Of a stretch of 64,000 nt of DNA, positions 41,515 through 50,554 are shown piece after piece. This stretch comes from DASRIA01 sp035650255 (lineage in GTDB: Bacteria > Actinomycetota > Thermoleophilia > Solirubrobacterales > JBBDJG01): contig DASRIA010000086.1 in the NCBI GenBank assembly GCA_035650255.1, positions 1 through 64,000 on the forward strand. The letters are read 5' to 3'. The translations under genes were made by a program, and so were the position numbers. The first letter of the stretch is position 1. Each line of letters opens with the position of its first letter. The notes below the pieces were generated by a model. The model did not search any database. It was not told where the DNA came from and saw nothing but the letters and a program-made list of their open reading frames with translations.

Positions 41515-42564
41515 ATGTTTCCCGTGCCTGACGCCGCCAGCGAATACAGCTTCGACCCGACCGCAGAGGTTGCGGAGGAGCTGCAGGAAGAGGGAACGAG
41601 CACGGCGGGGCTGGGCCCGTGGCAGCTGGCGCTGCGCAGGCTCCGGCGCAATCGCGTCGCGCTTGCCTTCCTCGGGCTCTTCTTCGTGATCGTGGCCCTG
41701 TGCCTGGCGGCGCCGCTGTACTCGAAGTACGTCGCGGAGATCGGCCCGAACAAGAACAACCTCACCGGCAAGATCGAGCGCGACGGGGAGCAGGTGGACA
41801 TCGTCACGCCGGACGGCACCCCGGTCGGGCCCGCGTTCAGCACGGAGTACCTGCTGGGCGCCGACGCGAACGGGCGCGACGTCGCGGTGCGCCTTCTCTA
41901 TGGCGGGAGGAACTCGCTGTTCGTCGGCTTCACCGCGGCGCTGATCACGACGCTGGTCGCCGTCGCCCTGGGACTGATCGCCGGCTACTTCCGCGGGCCG
42001 TCGGACACGGTGATCCGCAGCGTGTTCGACATCCTGTGGTCGTTCCCGGTGCTCCTGTTCGCGATCGCCTTGGGCACCGCGCTGGCGATCGGCGGCCTCA
42101 ACCTGGGCCCGATACACATCGAGGGCGGCTCCCTGTGGATACCGACGCTCGTGATCGGGTTCGTCTACATCCCGTACCTCGGGCGCCCGATCCGCGGTCA
42201 GGTGCTGTCGCTGCGGGAGAAGGAGTTCATCCAGTCCGCGGAGGCCCAGGGAATGGGGTCGCTGCGGATAATGTTCGGCGAGATCCTGCCCAACCTCGCC
42301 TCCACGGTGCTGGTGTTCGGCACGCTGATCGTCGCGAACAACATCATCTTGGAGGCGGCGCTGTCCTTCCTGGGGGCGGGAATCCAGCCTCCGAACCCGT
42401 CCTGGGGCAACCTGATCGCGCAGGGTGTCGACCGCCTCGTGACGGCGCCGCACCTCGCGATCGTGCCGGGCGTCGCGATCACGCTGACAGTGCTGTCGCT
42501 GAACGTGTTCGGTGACGGTCTGCGGGATGCGCTCGACCCACGGGCCAAGCTGAGGTTGCGGTAA
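41515..42564 (+). CDS. Peptide ABC transporter permease, DppC/OppC type
   Basis: A 349-aa inner-membrane permease with an acidic cytoplasmic N-terminus, a first helix at about 55-77 and five further helices after 130. The coupling motif for the ATPases is EFIQSAEAQGMGSLRIMFGEILPN, and the C-terminus reads AALSFLGAGIQPPNPSWG and LNVFGDGLRDALDP, typical of DppC. The annotated start is the ATG directly after the hairpin; a GTG three codons on is an alternative. Confidence 0.93.
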   Translation: MFPVPDAASEYSFDPTAEVAEELQEEGTSTAGLGPWQLALRRLRRNRVALAFLGLFFVIVALCLAAPLYSKYVAEIGPNKNNLTGKIERDGEQVDIVTPDGTPVGPAFSTEYLLGADANGRDVAVRLLYGGRNSLFVGFTAALITTLVAVALGLIAGYFRGPSDTVIRSVFDILWSFPVLLFAIALGTALAIGGLNLGPIHIEGGSLWIPTLVIGFVYIPYLGRPIRGQVLSLREKEFIQSAEAQGMGSLRIMFGEILPNLASTVLVFGTLIVANNIILEAALSFLGAGIQPPNPSWGNLIAQGVDRLVTAPHLAIVPGVAITLTVLSLNVFGDGLRDALDPRAKLRLR

Positions 42565-43511
42565 TGGCGCGGTTCGCGGTCAGACGCCTGGCAAACATGG
42601 TGTTCGTGCTGCTCGCGATCTCGATCATCACGTTCTTCATCTTCTACAAGATCCCCGGCGGCGATCCGGTGCTGCGGATCTCGGGGCGGACGGCGGAGCC
42701 GGCCGTGCGCGAGCAGGTACGTGAGGACTTCGGGTTCAACGACCCGATCCACGTGCAGTACCTGCGCATGATGGAAAAGACAGCCGACGGCAGCCTCGAG
42801 TCCTACTCGAACCGGGTGAACGTGCGGGAGGAGCTGATCCGGGGGATCCCCGCGACGGCGTCGCTCGTGATCGGCGGCGCGATCATCTGGCTCTTCTTCG
42901 GAATCCTGTTCGGAGTCCTGAGCGCGGTCTATGCCGGGCGGATGCCGGACAGGGTGATCACGATCCTGGGGCTGATCGGCATCTCGCTACCGGTGTTCTG
43001 GGTAGGTGCGCTGCTGCTCTACTACCTGACGTACAAGGTTTCGCTGTTCCCTGCCGGCGGCTACGTGCCGCTCTCCGAGGATCCCGCGAGCTGGTTCAGC
43101 CACATGATCCTGCCGTGGTTCTGCATCTCGCTCGTGTTCATCGGGTTCTACAGCCGGCTGCTGCGCTCGAACATGCTCGACGTGATGAACGAGGACTACG
43201 TGCGCACGGCGCGCGCGAAGGGCCTGTCCGAGCGCCGCGTCCTCGTCGGCCACGTGCTGCGGAACGCGCTGGTCCCGATCGTGACTCTGTTCGGGCTCGA
43301 CTTCGGTGCGGCGATCGGCGGCGGCGCGATCCTCACCGAAACCGTGTTCGGGCTGCAGGGCATCGGCCAGTACGTGGCCGAGTCGATCGGGCAGCTCGAC
43401 CTGCCGCCCATCCTCGGCACCACGCTGTACACCGCGTTCTTCATCGTGCTGCTGTCGGCGATCGTCGACATCGCGTACGCAAAGCTCGATCCGAGAGTGA
43501 GGCTCAACTAG
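42564..43511 (+). CDS. Peptide ABC transporter permease, DppB/OppB type
   Basis: A 315-aa permease with six helices; the coupling loop is DYVRTARAKGLSERRVLVGHVLRNALVP and the C-terminal part has GAILTETVFGLQGIGQ. Its ATG overlaps the stop of the DppC-type gene by one base (TAATG). The gene order C before B is the reverse of the common Dpp/Opp order. Confidence 0.94.
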   Translation: MARFAVRRLANMVFVLLAISIITFFIFYKIPGGDPVLRISGRTAEPAVREQVREDFGFNDPIHVQYLRMMEKTADGSLESYSNRVNVREELIRGIPATASLVIGGAIIWLFFGILFGVLSAVYAGRMPDRVITILGLIGISLPVFWVGALLLYYLTYKVSLFPAGGYVPLSEDPASWFSHMILPWFCISLVFIGFYSRLLRSNMLDVMNEDYVRTARAKGLSERRVLVGHVLRNALVPIVTLFGLDFGAAIGGGAILTETVFGLQGIGQYVAESIGQLDLPPILGTTLYTAFFIVLLSAIVDIAYAKLDPRVRLN

Positions 43512-44542
43512 TGGCTGCCCCTCTGCTGGCCGTCGACGACCTCCACGTCTCGTTCGCGACCGAGGAAGGCACCGTGAAGGCGGTGGACGGTGTCTCCTTC
43601 GACCTCAATGCGGGCGAGATCCTCGCCATCGTCGGTGAGTCGGGCTCCGGGAAGAGCGTCACGGCGCTCACCGTGATGGGCCTGTCGCGCGGGCCCAACG
43701 CGCGCATCGAGGGGTCAGTGCGGCTGGGTGGCACGGAGCTCGTGACCCTCGACGAGGAGGACCTGCGGTCGGTCCGGGGCGAGCGCATCGCGATGGTCTT
43801 CCAGGACCCGATGACCGCGCTGAACCCGGTCTACAAGGTCGGTGACCAGATCGTCGAGCAGATCCTCGCGCACGAGGACGTGTCGAAGCGGGAGGCGCGC
43901 GACCGCGCCGTCGAGTCGCTGCGCTCGGTCGGAATCCCGAACCCGGAGCGCCGTTTCGATCACTATCCACACGAGTTCTCCGGCGGAATGCGCCAGCGCG
44001 CGATCGTCGCGCTCGCCCTGTCGCTGGGTCCCGACATCCTGATCGCGGACGAGCCCACGACGGCGCTCGACGTGACGATCCAGGCGCAGATACTCGCCTT
44101 GCTCACGAAGCTCAACGCTGAACGCGACCTGGCGGTGATCCTGATCACGCACGACCTCGGGGTGGTGGCGGAGGTCTCCGACCGGGCACTCGTCATGTAC
44201 GCGGGCCGGGTCGTGGAGGAGGGCACGCTCGACGACATCTTCTACGACCCCCAGCACCCCTACACCTGGGGTCTCCTCGGATCGCTCACGCGGCTGGACC
44301 AGCCGCGCCCGGCGCGGCTGCCTTCCATACCGGGCGCTCCCCCGTCGCTGATCTCCCCGCCGCAGGGTTGCCACTTCCGCCCCCGCTGCCCGCACGAGTT
44401 CGAGCAGTGCCGGAAGGTGCCTCCGCTCGACTCGAAGCTGGCGCAGGACCAGGAGCACAGGGACCGCTGCTGGCTGGACCCGGAGGCGAAGCGCTCGAAG
44501 CGCGTCGTCGGCGATCGCATCGGCCTCGTGGCGGGTGCCTGA
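43511..44542 (+). CDS. Peptide ABC transporter ATPase, DppD/OppD type
   Basis: A 343-aa ATPase. Walker A is GESGSGKSVTAL, signature FSGGMRQRAIVALAL, Walker B LIADEPTTALDVT and the switch His is in LITHDLGVV. The C-terminal oligopeptide-transporter domain has the four-Cys pattern CHFRPRCPHEFEQC and a later CW, a 4Fe-4S-type motif in this family. It starts at GTG 43511, overlapping the previous stop by one base. Confidence 0.94.
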   Translation: MAAPLLAVDDLHVSFATEEGTVKAVDGVSFDLNAGEILAIVGESGSGKSVTALTVMGLSRGPNARIEGSVRLGGTELVTLDEEDLRSVRGERIAMVFQDPMTALNPVYKVGDQIVEQILAHEDVSKREARDRAVESLRSVGIPNPERRFDHYPHEFSGGMRQRAIVALALSLGPDILIADEPTTALDVTIQAQILALLTKLNAERDLAVILITHDLGVVAEVSDRALVMYAGRVVEEGTLDDIFYDPQHPYTWGLLGSLTRLDQPRPARLPSIPGAPPSLISPPQGCHFRPRCPHEFEQCRKVPPLDSKLAQDQEHRDRCWLDPEAKRSKRVVGDRIGLVAGA

Positions 44543-45666
44543 TGACCGTCACGCCGGTGCAGGAGCCGATGGTCGAAGTGCGGCACCTCGTGAAGTACTT
44601 CCCGATCAAGGCGGGCATCATGTTCGACCGCACGGTGGACAACGTGCACGCGGTGGACGACGTGACGTTCGCCGTTCCAAAGGGGGAGACGCTCGGGCTG
44701 GTGGGAGAGTCGGGCTGCGGCAAGTCGACCCTGTGTCGCACGCTGCTGCGCCTCGAGGACCCGGATTCGGGCGAAATCCTGTTCGAGGGCCGTGACATCA
44801 GCGGGCTGAACCGGCGGGAGCTGCGGCCGCTCCGCAGCCAGATGCAGATGATCTTCCAGGACCCTTACGCCTCGCTCAACCCGCGCAAGCGGGTGGTGCA
44901 GATCATCGGCGACCCGATGCGCCTGCACGGGATCGAGTCGGGCGCCGCGCTGCGCCGAACGGTGCAGAGCCTGCTCGAGCGGGTGGGCCTCTCGCCGGAG
45001 CACTACAACCGGTACCCGCACGAGTTCTCCGGCGGGCAGCGGCAGCGGATCGGGATCGCCCGCGCGCTGGGCCTCCAGCCCCGCCTGATCGTCGCCGACG
45101 AGCCCGTCTCCGCGCTCGACGTCTCGATCCAGGCGCAGATCATCAACCTGCTGAAGGATCTGCAGGCGGACATGGACCTCACCTACGTGTTCGTCGCCCA
45201 CGACCTCGGCGTCGTGCGGCACGTCTCGGACCGGATCGCGGTGATGTACCTGGGGAAGGTCGTCGAGGTCTCGCCGGCAGAGGACCTCTACACGCAGCCG
45301 CGCCATCCTTACACGGTCGCGCTGCTGTCGGCGATCCCGTTGCCCGACCCGAAGGAGAACGCGGCCCGCGAGCCGCTGGTGCTCGAGGGCGACGTCCCGA
45401 GCCCGATCGATCCTCCGCCCGCATGCCGCTTCCACACCCGCTGTCCTCGCGCCACCGAGATCTGCCGGCGGGTGGAGCCGCCGCTGGTCGACTACGGCAG
45501 CGGCCACCTCGCCGCCTGCCATCACCCGGTCAACGTCACCGCGCAGGACATCGAACGCGTGCGGGTCGCGCCCGAGAGCCCGCTGAGCGCGGGCGACGAG
45601 CTGCCGACGCTCGACCCGGGCCTGCCGGACCTCGCGGACCGGGTGGCACCCGGCGAGCCCGGCTAG
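44542..45666 (+). CDS. Peptide ABC transporter ATPase, DppF/OppF type
   Basis: A 374-aa ATPase and partner of the previous one. Walker A is GESGCGKSTLCRTLL, signature FSGGQRQRIGIARAL, Walker B LIVADEPVSALDVS and switch VFVAHDLGVV; the C-terminal domain has CRFHTRCPRATEIC. Its ATG overlaps the DppD stop by one base (TGATG). It ends the five-gene transporter operon. Confidence 0.94.
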   Translation: MTVTPVQEPMVEVRHLVKYFPIKAGIMFDRTVDNVHAVDDVTFAVPKGETLGLVGESGCGKSTLCRTLLRLEDPDSGEILFEGRDISGLNRRELRPLRSQMQMIFQDPYASLNPRKRVVQIIGDPMRLHGIESGAALRRTVQSLLERVGLSPEHYNRYPHEFSGGQRQRIGIARALGLQPRLIVADEPVSALDVSIQAQIINLLKDLQADMDLTYVFVAHDLGVVRHVSDRIAVMYLGKVVEVSPAEDLYTQPRHPYTVALLSAIPLPDPKENAAREPLVLEGDVPSPIDPPPACRFHTRCPRATEICRRVEPPLVDYGSGHLAACHHPVNVTAQDIERVRVAPESPLSAGDELPTLDPGLPDLADRVAPGEPG

Positions 45667-45762
45667 CAGCGTCCGTACACTCGACGGCGGAGCCCGCGGC
45701 TGCAGCGAGACCGCACGATTGCGCGGTGATACGTAGCATGACGCAGTGTCAACGCGTTTCGT

Positions 45763-45768
45763 TAGCAT
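45763..45768 (+). promoter_or_regulatory. Candidate -10 element (TAGCAT) and possible operator for the TetR gene
   Basis: TAGCAT, present also 29 bp upstream at 45734-45739, would give a leader of about 29 nt carrying an AGGAG ribosome binding site. The palindrome AACGCGTT (45751-45758) lies just upstream and could be the site bound by the regulator itself. Confidence 0.3.
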
Positions 45769-45803
45769 CCGGTTCCGGGTGTCGTCTGACGAGTAGGAGT
45801 GAC

Positions 45804-46445
45804 ATGGAAGCTGCGTCGAAGAGCCGGGATGAGTCGCGCCGGCGGATCAGTGGCGACGAGCGCCGCGAGAGCATCCTGCAACTCACCTCGCGTGCGTTCG
45901 CGGAGCGCGGCTACGACGGCGTGCGCACAGCCGAGCTGGCCGAGAGCGCGGGCGTCTCCGAAGCGCTGATCTACCAGCACTTCCGCACCAAGGCGGAGCT
46001 GTACCGCGCCGCCGTGGACCGCAGCGCCGACATCTTCGGGCAGCGCATGAGCTCCGCCGTGCCTCCGAACGCGGACGTCGAAGCGGGGCTGCGGAGCGGG
46101 ATCGACACCTTCCTGTCATTCGTTGCGGAGCCCGACAACGCATGGACCGTGCTCACGCTGACGGTCAGCGATCCGGAGCTCGCCGAGTATCAGCGGGAGC
46201 TGCGCGGCCGCGCCACGGGGGCGCTGGCCGACCTGCTCGCGCTCGACCCCCGCGCCGCCGGCTCCGGTCTCGAGCGCGCCGAGCTCGAGCAGCTCGCCGA
46301 GGTCATCGCAGGCGGCGCCGAAGCGCTAGCCACGTGGTGGGCCCAGAATCCGAACGCGACGCGAGCCGAGCTGGTGGACCTGCTGATGGGCTTCGTGTGG
46401 AGCGGATTCGACCGGCTGGTCGATTCGAGCTCCAGCCGGCGTTAG
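45804..46445 (+). CDS. TetR/AcrR-family transcriptional regulator
   Basis: A 213-aa repressor-type protein. The N-terminal helix-turn-helix is GVRTAELAESAGVSEALIYQHFRTKAELY near 38-66; the C-terminal ligand domain is all helical. AGGAG lies 4 nt before ATG 45804. It may control the transporter operon before it or the MFS exporter after it. Its last 143 nt overlap the end of the opposite-strand gene. Confidence 0.9.
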   Translation: MEAASKSRDESRRRISGDERRESILQLTSRAFAERGYDGVRTAELAESAGVSEALIYQHFRTKAELYRAAVDRSADIFGQRMSSAVPPNADVEAGLRSGIDTFLSFVAEPDNAWTVLTLTVSDPELAEYQRELRGRATGALADLLALDPRAAGSGLERAELEQLAEVIAGGAEALATWWAQNPNATRAELVDLLMGFVWSGFDRLVDSSSSRR

Positions 46446-47637
46446 GGACCGGCGCCGGCGAGGCCGCCGGCCGCAGCGAGACCAGCACCTCCTCCTCGAT
46501 CGCCCAGCGAGCGGCCGCGACGACGCGCGGATCGAACTCCGTCCCCGCGCGCGGCACGAGTGCGGCGACCGCCTGGCCGGGCGAGAGCCCGTGGACGCCC
46601 GCGGCCGTCATCGCGGCAAGCTGCTCGGCGACGGCCAGCACGCGGCTCTCGACGGGGATCGCCTCGCCCGCGAGCACGCCCGGGAATCCTCCCTGCCCGT
46701 CCCAGCGCTCGCGGCAGTAGAGCACCGACTGCATCACGCGGTCGAAGTCCTCGATGCGGGTCAGTCGCTTGGCGGGCCCGAGATGCGTGGCCGCGTCGAG
46801 CAGCACGCGCTTCTGATCGGAGTCGAGCTCGAGGCCCTCGCCGATCGCGCGTGCATAGAGCGCGATGGCCGCGTCACGGTCGAGCTGCGTGGGATCGCGT
46901 GACTGCGACAGCCGTGGCACCACGGCGCGCGGAAGCATGACCAGCAGGGCGAGCGGGGCGAGTCCGGCCAGTCCCAGCTCCTCATACAGGAGCACGGTCA
47001 CGGTGCCCACCGCCAGCAGCAGCGTCGACGCGGGCGCCAGGTCGGCGAACTCCTGCTCCGCCAGGGCCCTCAGATTGTGCCCCTCCCACACGACCGAGAC
47101 GAGGAATGTGGTCACCAGGTAGCTGACGGCCAGCAGCACCGCTCCCGCGAGCGCCACCGCCGGCAGGTCCTGCGCCGCGGGTTCGAGCGGCACGCCCGAC
47201 GACAGGGCTTCGAGCGTCCACCCGGCCGCCCAGCACCCCCAGAAGGCCGAGGCCGTGTTGCCCAGGAGCGGCACGACCCTGCCCCGCTGGACCCAGTCGG
47301 CCACCATCGTCAGCGCGTATATGCACGCCGCGGGCAGCGGCCCCAGGAACACGATCGCGATCAGCGCGGCGACGAAGGTCGCGTCGAGCGTCACCGAGCC
47401 GCGCACCTCCACCGCGGCACTGGAGCTCAGGAAGGAGAACACCAGCAGCGCGATCAGCAGCGACTCGGGCTCCCACCGCGACTCGGGGGCCGCGAACGCG
47501 TATGCGGGCGCCGCCGCTGCGAGCGCGGCGGCGCCGAGGATCAGGGCCAGTCCGCGGCGCTTCCGGTGCACCTCCGGCAGAGGCTGATCCCCGCCGGGGA
47601 GCAGCCACAGCGGTGCGCTGCGCTCCCCCACATTCAC
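46303..47637 (-). CDS. Membrane protein with degenerate HD-GYP-like domain
   Basis: A 444-aa protein with about seven membrane helices (30-240) and a C-terminal helical domain that aligns with the HD-GYP gene 1.4 kb away: YCRERWDGQGGFPGVLAG against HHERIDGKGYPRGLKG, and SRVLAVAEQLAAMTA against SRIISVADTYDVMTA. The HD dyad is missing (DAATHLGPAKRL where the active one has LLHDIGKF). It may be a catalytically dead sensor. The last 45 residues are antisense to the TetR gene and low in complexity. GTG start. Confidence 0.78.
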   Translation of the reverse strand: MNVGERSAPLWLLPGGDQPLPEVHRKRRGLALILGAAALAAAAPAYAFAAPESRWEPESLLIALLVFSFLSSSAAVEVRGSVTLDATFVAALIAIVFLGPLPAACIYALTMVADWVQRGRVVPLLGNTASAFWGCWAAGWTLEALSSGVPLEPAAQDLPAVALAGAVLLAVSYLVTTFLVSVVWEGHNLRALAEQEFADLAPASTLLLAVGTVTVLLYEELGLAGLAPLALLVMLPRAVVPRLSQSRDPTQLDRDAAIALYARAIGEGLELDSDQKRVLLDAATHLGPAKRLTRIEDFDRVMQSVLYCRERWDGQGGFPGVLAGEAIPVESRVLAVAEQLAAMTAAGVHGLSPGQAVAALVPRAGTEFDPRVVAAARWAIEEEVLVSLRPAASPAPVPNAGWSSNRPAGRIRSTRSPSAGPPARLASRSDSGPTTWLALRRRLR

Positions 47638-47643
47638 ATCCGG

Positions 47644-47649
47644 AACATA
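47644..47649 (-). promoter_or_regulatory. Candidate -10 element (TATGTT) for a leaderless start
   Basis: On the minus strand TATGTT is followed by 6 nt and then GTG 47637, the leaderless spacing. The 35-nt gap behind the MFS gene also allows read-through from it. Confidence 0.4.
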
Positions 47650-47672
47650 GCCTCCAACAGCGTCCGTGTGGG

Positions 47673-48932
47673 TTACGAAATGGGCGCCGCGTCTGCGACC
47701 GGGCCCGTGTCACCGGTGGCGGGCTCCGCCTCGGGCTGCCAGTCGGCGCGGCGCAGCAACGGGATCGCGACGGCGAGCACCGTCAGCGCGCCGATGCCGG
47801 CCGTCACGAAGCTTGCGCGCGGGCTCAGGAGCTCTGCGATCACTCCGCCCAGCAGGAACCCGACTCCGGGCATCACGCGGCCGATGGACTCGAGCAGGCC
47901 CACCACGCGCGACTGGAACCGGTTCGCGGTCAGCTCCTGCACGGCGCTCATCAGGGACACCCACTGCACGCCGTTGCCGATGCCGCCCAGCGCCGCGGCC
48001 GCACATGCGGGCACGATGCTCCCCGCCACCGACATCCCGAGGTACGCGCAGCCGATCAACCCCGTGCTCACGAACAGCTGCGTCTGCAGGGAGACGCTGC
48101 GTGCAGCCGCCACGAACACGAGGCTGCCCACGACCATGCCCGCGCCCCAGGACGACAGCAGCGCGCCGTAACCGGAGTCGCCCGCGTCGAGCGTCTCCTT
48201 CGCGTACACGATCTCGATCGGGAGCACGAGCGTGAAGAAGATGAACGCCGCCGCCTGCATCGACAGGAGGCGCAGCAGCACGGCCCGGCTGCGCACGTAG
48301 GCGAGGCCTTCCCGCAGGCGGCTGACCCACGGCTCCGCCTCACCGCGCACCTGGGGCAGCGACGTGGTCGCGGCCAGCAGCGCGGCGACCAGCACGAAGG
48401 AGGCCGCGTCGAGCACCAGCGCGGTCTGCACGCCGAGCAGCGCGACGACGACGCCGGCGATCGCCGGTCCCGCGGCGCCCGCGATCGTGAAGCCGACGTT
48501 GATGATCGCGTTGCCCTCGCGCAGCTGGCCGGCAGGGGTCAGCACGGCGGCCGCGGACGCGCGCGTGAAGGTGCGGGCGGCGATCGCGAGCGTGCCGTCG
48601 ACCACGGCCAGCGCGATCACGAGCGCCAGCGAGAACGTGTCCGCGGTCGCAGCGAGCGCCAGGAACGCCAGCGCCTCGCCGAGATAGAGGGCCGGGAGCA
48701 CGCGCCGGGTCCCGATCACCTCGAGGCGCGCTATCACCCCCTGGCCGATCAGGGACGGCGCGAACACCATTCCGAGGAACAGCCCGGCTGTCGCGAGCGG
48801 GCTGCCGGTCTCGTCGTACACGAGCACGGCCAGCGCGATTTCCCCGATCCAGTTGCCGAGCTCGTTCACGGTGTAGGCCGTGGCGAGCTGCCGGAACCCG
48901 GGCAGGCGAAGCGGGCGGAGCGACTTCCTCAT
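47673..48932 (-). CDS. MFS transporter (drug-exporter-like)
   Basis: A 419-aa protein with 12 predicted helices, an N-terminal RPLRLPGFRQLATAYTVNELG and the inter-helix Arg/Gly motif between helices 2 and 3 (LIGQGVIARLEVIGTRR). The closest general type is the MFS_3/enterobactin-exporter-like set. The substrate is unknown. An AAAGAG box lies 5 nt before ATG 48932. It is divergent from the HD-GYP gene. Confidence 0.88.
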   Translation of the reverse strand: MRKSLRPLRLPGFRQLATAYTVNELGNWIGEIALAVLVYDETGSPLATAGLFLGMVFAPSLIGQGVIARLEVIGTRRVLPALYLGEALAFLALAATADTFSLALVIALAVVDGTLAIAARTFTRASAAAVLTPAGQLREGNAIINVGFTIAGAAGPAIAGVVVALLGVQTALVLDAASFVLVAALLAATTSLPQVRGEAEPWVSRLREGLAYVRSRAVLLRLLSMQAAAFIFFTLVLPIEIVYAKETLDAGDSGYGALLSSWGAGMVVGSLVFVAAARSVSLQTQLFVSTGLIGCAYLGMSVAGSIVPACAAAALGGIGNGVQWVSLMSAVQELTANRFQSRVVGLLESIGRVMPGVGFLLGGVIAELLSPRASFVTAGIGALTVLAVAIPLLRRADWQPEAEPATGDTGPVADAAPIS

Positions 48933-49002
48933 TGCGGCTCTTTCAGGATCCCCTGGTCCAAGGATGTGCCGAAATCCGAGTGGACGCTAACCGCTCCCGG
49001 CG

Positions 49003-50550
49003 ATGTCTGCATTCAGCGGACACTCAAGACAGGAGTCGTGCGGGCCGATACCACGCTTGGCAGGTCTACCCTGGAGGTTCCCCCTGCACGGACGCCGACG
49101 GCCCAGCCCAATCTTCATCGCACTCGAGCTCGGCCTGCTGGCCGGCGCGGGTGTCGTCGCCGTGCTCACCGCTCCGGAGGCGGACTGGGACATCGCGCTG
49201 CTCGCTTCGCTGCTGGTCTTTTCGATCGTCAGCGACATTTCCGCTGCCACCACGTCGGCGGCGAAGATCTCGGGCAGCTTCCTGTCCCTCGTGCTCGCGA
49301 TGGTCTTCCTCGGCGGCGCGCCCGCGTCGCTGATCGGGGTCGCCACGATCAGCGTGGGCTGGCTGCGGTGGCACGACTCGCGCGTGGCGCTGCTGAACAA
49401 CCTCGTCGCCTACGCGTGGTTCCCCCTGATCGGCGGCCTGGTCTTCACGGAGGTCTCCCAGGCGATGGACCTGGGCCAGCGCGACGGCTTCTTCTACCTC
49501 CTCACCTTCGTGGTGTTCGTGCTGGCGCTGGCGCTGAACTTCCTCATCATCGCGCTGCAGATCCGCTACGAGGAGGGCACCGGCATCCTGGAGCTGGCGC
49601 GCAAGCTGGTGGTCCCGGTGATGTCGTCGGAGGTGTTCGCGGCCCTGCTCGCCGTCGGCGTGACCTACCTCTACAGCCACGTCGGCCTGGCCTCGATCGT
49701 CCTGTTCGGCGCCGTGCTGTTCACCTTCCAGCGCCTGCTGGGACAGCTGCTGTTGTCCGAGCAGCGAGCGGAGGAGCTCGAGAAGCGCGGGCATCAGCTC
49801 ACCGAGCGCACGAAGCAGCTCGCCACCCTGCAGGTCGGAATGCTGTCGGCGCTCCTGCGCACGCTCGACCTGCGAGACCGCATGACCGCGCGCCACTCGG
49901 CCGCCGTCGCCCGTTACGCGCGAGAGATCGCCATTGCGGCCGGGTTCTCGAAAGAGGAGCAGGACCTGGTGCACACGGCCGGCCTGCTGCACGACATCGG
50001 CAAGTTCATCTTCCCCGACCGCATCCTGAAGGGCGACACGAAGCTCACCGACGACGACTGGAAGATCATCAAGATGCACCCGTATCAGGGCGCGCGCGTG
50101 GTCGCGCAGATGGAGGGCTACGGCCCGGTCAGCGACATCATCCTCGCCCATCACGAGCGCATCGACGGCAAGGGTTACCCGCGCGGCCTGAAGGGCAGCG
50201 ACATCCCGGCGCTGTCACGCATCATCTCGGTGGCCGACACCTATGACGTCATGACGGCGCGGGACTCCTACCGCACGCCGATCTCGTCGTTCGAGGCGAT
50301 CCAGGAGCTGCGCCGGGTCTCCGGTGCGCAGCTGGACGCGGAGTACGTGGAGATCTTCACCCGGATCCTGGCCGGCAAGGACGTCCGCTTCCGCCACGGC
50401 GAGGACGCCGACTTCGACGCCGAGCTCGGGCTCGACAAGCGGGTCGCGGACTACTCGCTGCCGGTGGACGAGCTCCACGTCGACGGGACGCCGTCGGAGG
50501 AGTCGGCCGAGCTGGCCCAGAAGACCGACGCGGCCGCCGCCGAGAAGTAG
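49003..50550 (+). CDS. Membrane HD-GYP domain protein (probable cyclic-di-GMP phosphodiesterase)
   Basis: A 515-aa protein: about six membrane helices in residues 35-255, a coiled linker (SEQRAEELEKRGHQLTERTKQ) and an HD-GYP domain at about 285-470 with the full signature HTAGLLHDIGKFIFPD, HHERIDGKGYPRGLKGSDIP and VADTYDVMTA. It should hydrolyse a cyclic dinucleotide in response to a membrane signal. The start at ATG 49003 is uncertain; a GGAGG box before a CTG at about 49084 suggests a shorter form. The neighbouring leftward gene is a degenerate relative. Confidence 0.9.
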   Translation: MSAFSGHSRQESCGPIPRLAGLPWRFPLHGRRRPSPIFIALELGLLAGAGVVAVLTAPEADWDIALLASLLVFSIVSDISAATTSAAKISGSFLSLVLAMVFLGGAPASLIGVATISVGWLRWHDSRVALLNNLVAYAWFPLIGGLVFTEVSQAMDLGQRDGFFYLLTFVVFVLALALNFLIIALQIRYEEGTGILELARKLVVPVMSSEVFAALLAVGVTYLYSHVGLASIVLFGAVLFTFQRLLGQLLLSEQRAEELEKRGHQLTERTKQLATLQVGMLSALLRTLDLRDRMTARHSAAVARYAREIAIAAGFSKEEQDLVHTAGLLHDIGKFIFPDRILKGDTKLTDDDWKIIKMHPYQGARVVAQMEGYGPVSDIILAHHERIDGKGYPRGLKGSDIPALSRIISVADTYDVMTARDSYRTPISSFEAIQELRRVSGAQLDAEYVEIFTRILAGKDVRFRHGEDADFDAELGLDKRVADYSLPVDELHVDGTPSEESAELAQKTDAAAAEK

Positions 50551-50554
50551 CCGG

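Noticed and set aside
45749..45754. A TTGACA on the minus strand upstream of the TetR gene
   Set aside because: It points away from TetR into the transporter operon antisense and has no -10 at the right distance.
47502..50246. A 914-codon open frame on the + strand
   Set aside because: It runs antisense to the MFS and HD-like genes and in another frame through the HD-GYP gene; composition is Arg/Gly/Ala-rich with no motif. It is a GC-rich shadow.
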